The notes beneath the pieces are model-generated. The model was not told the origin of the DNA. It worked only from the letters and a program-made list of their open reading frames with translations, and did not search any database. Shown one piece after another: positions 5,511-5,801 of a stretch of DNA of 5,801 nucleotides. Position numbers and translations under genes: made by a program. Source of the DNA: Chryseobacterium gleum (GTDB lineage: Bacteria > Bacteroidota > Bacteroidia > Flavobacteriales_D > Sanyastnellaceae); assembly GCA_945878835.1 (NCBI GenBank), contig CAMCUG010000101.1, forward strand, positions 1 to 5,801, in the 5' to 3' direction. Position 1 is the stretch's first letter, and every line of letters begins with the position of its first letter.

Positions 5511-5801
5511 TTATTCCTTTACGAATCTGATAGCTTTTAACGTTCTACTCTTATTCTTTATCAGGATAAAATAAAGCCCCTGGCTTAAGTTCTCTATATT
5601 CATTTGTGTATTTTCCTTCAGTAAGGATATCTCATCATTGTGTTTTTGACCAAGCATATCAAAAATAGTTATGGTAGAATTCTCAAAATTTGAATAATTG
5701 ATATTTATAGTATTAACAGCTGGATTCGGATACACGCTAACCATATCTTCATTTGTCATTGACATAACTCCGATAGGATATATCGTTGTATCACAAACAG
5801 G
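5511..5801 (-). CDS. C-terminal tail of a T9SS-exported protein (5' partial)
   Basis: The frame is open to the window edge (upstream residues read PVCDTTIYPIGV before the first internal Met at 5765), so this is the last 96 residues of a longer protein rather than an 84-residue gene. Nearly all of it is a T9SS type A sorting domain: VSVYPNPAVNTININY, then STITIFDMLGQK, then LSQGLYFILIKN, ending IRFVKE. The cargo domain lies outside the window, so its function cannot be stated. The product is expected to be exported by the type IX system. It lies on the same strand as the next secreted-protein gene, with 134 bp between them, which suggests a separate transcript. Confidence 0.85.
   Translation of the reverse strand, partial: PVCDTTIYPIGVMSMTNEDMVSVYPNPAVNTININYSNFENSTITIFDMLGQKHNDEISLLKENTQMNIENLSQGLYFILIKNKSRTLKAIRFVKE

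Noticed and set aside
5511..5765. A standalone 84-residue gene beginning at the ATG at 5765
   Set aside because: The frame continues open to the window edge and the sequence is nearly all a C-terminal sorting domain, with no signal peptide; it is the end of a longer protein.

Overview
The window looks like a chromosomal segment from a Bacteroidota bacterium, most likely a flavobacteria-like lineage. The evidence is three proteins ending in, or consisting largely of, YPNP-type C-terminal sorting domains of the type IX secretion system (T9SS). There is also a surface protein with the AQAPQKMSYQAVIRN N-terminus seen in this phylum, poor Shine-Dalgarno sites, and a TAnnTTTG-type -7 promoter box before one gene. 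I cannot name the genus.

Layout. Two genes run on the + strand at the left. The first (1-1221) is the C-terminal part of a large secreted protein: a probable CotH-like end, a lamin-tail (LTD) domain and a T9SS sorting domain. The second (1255-2253) is kynA, tryptophan 2,3-dioxygenase, the first step of the kynurenine pathway. It converges on a block of - strand genes. Reading that block in its transcription direction (right to left): the C-terminal tail of another T9SS cargo (5511-5801, cut by the window edge), a minimal T9SS cargo with a GVQQPYEI motif (4903-5376), a secreted protein with a DUF1566/Lcl_C-like domain (4034-4897), tpiA (triosephosphate isomerase, 3142-3876) and prmA (ribosomal protein L11 methyltransferase, 2318-3142). 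tpiA and prmA overlap by one base (TGATG) and are probably co-translated. The two secreted-protein genes at 4034-5376 are five bases apart and form a second likely operon.

The most unusual element is the 157-bp gap between the 4034 gene and tpiA. It holds a GC-rich array (about 62% G+C) of six (A/T)GGG cores, five of them exactly GAGGG, at 15-18 bp spacing. The short linkers between cores differ in sequence, but each is self-complementary and could form a mini-hairpin. The array runs up to and partly over the predicted tpiA promoter. It also stays open in the tpiA frame, so an automatic caller could extend tpiA wrongly by 37 codons.

The housekeeping genes (kynA, tpiA, prmA) look intact and ordinary. 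I see no transposase, phage gene, tRNA, rRNA or CRISPR array. No gene-free stretch exceeds 300 bp.
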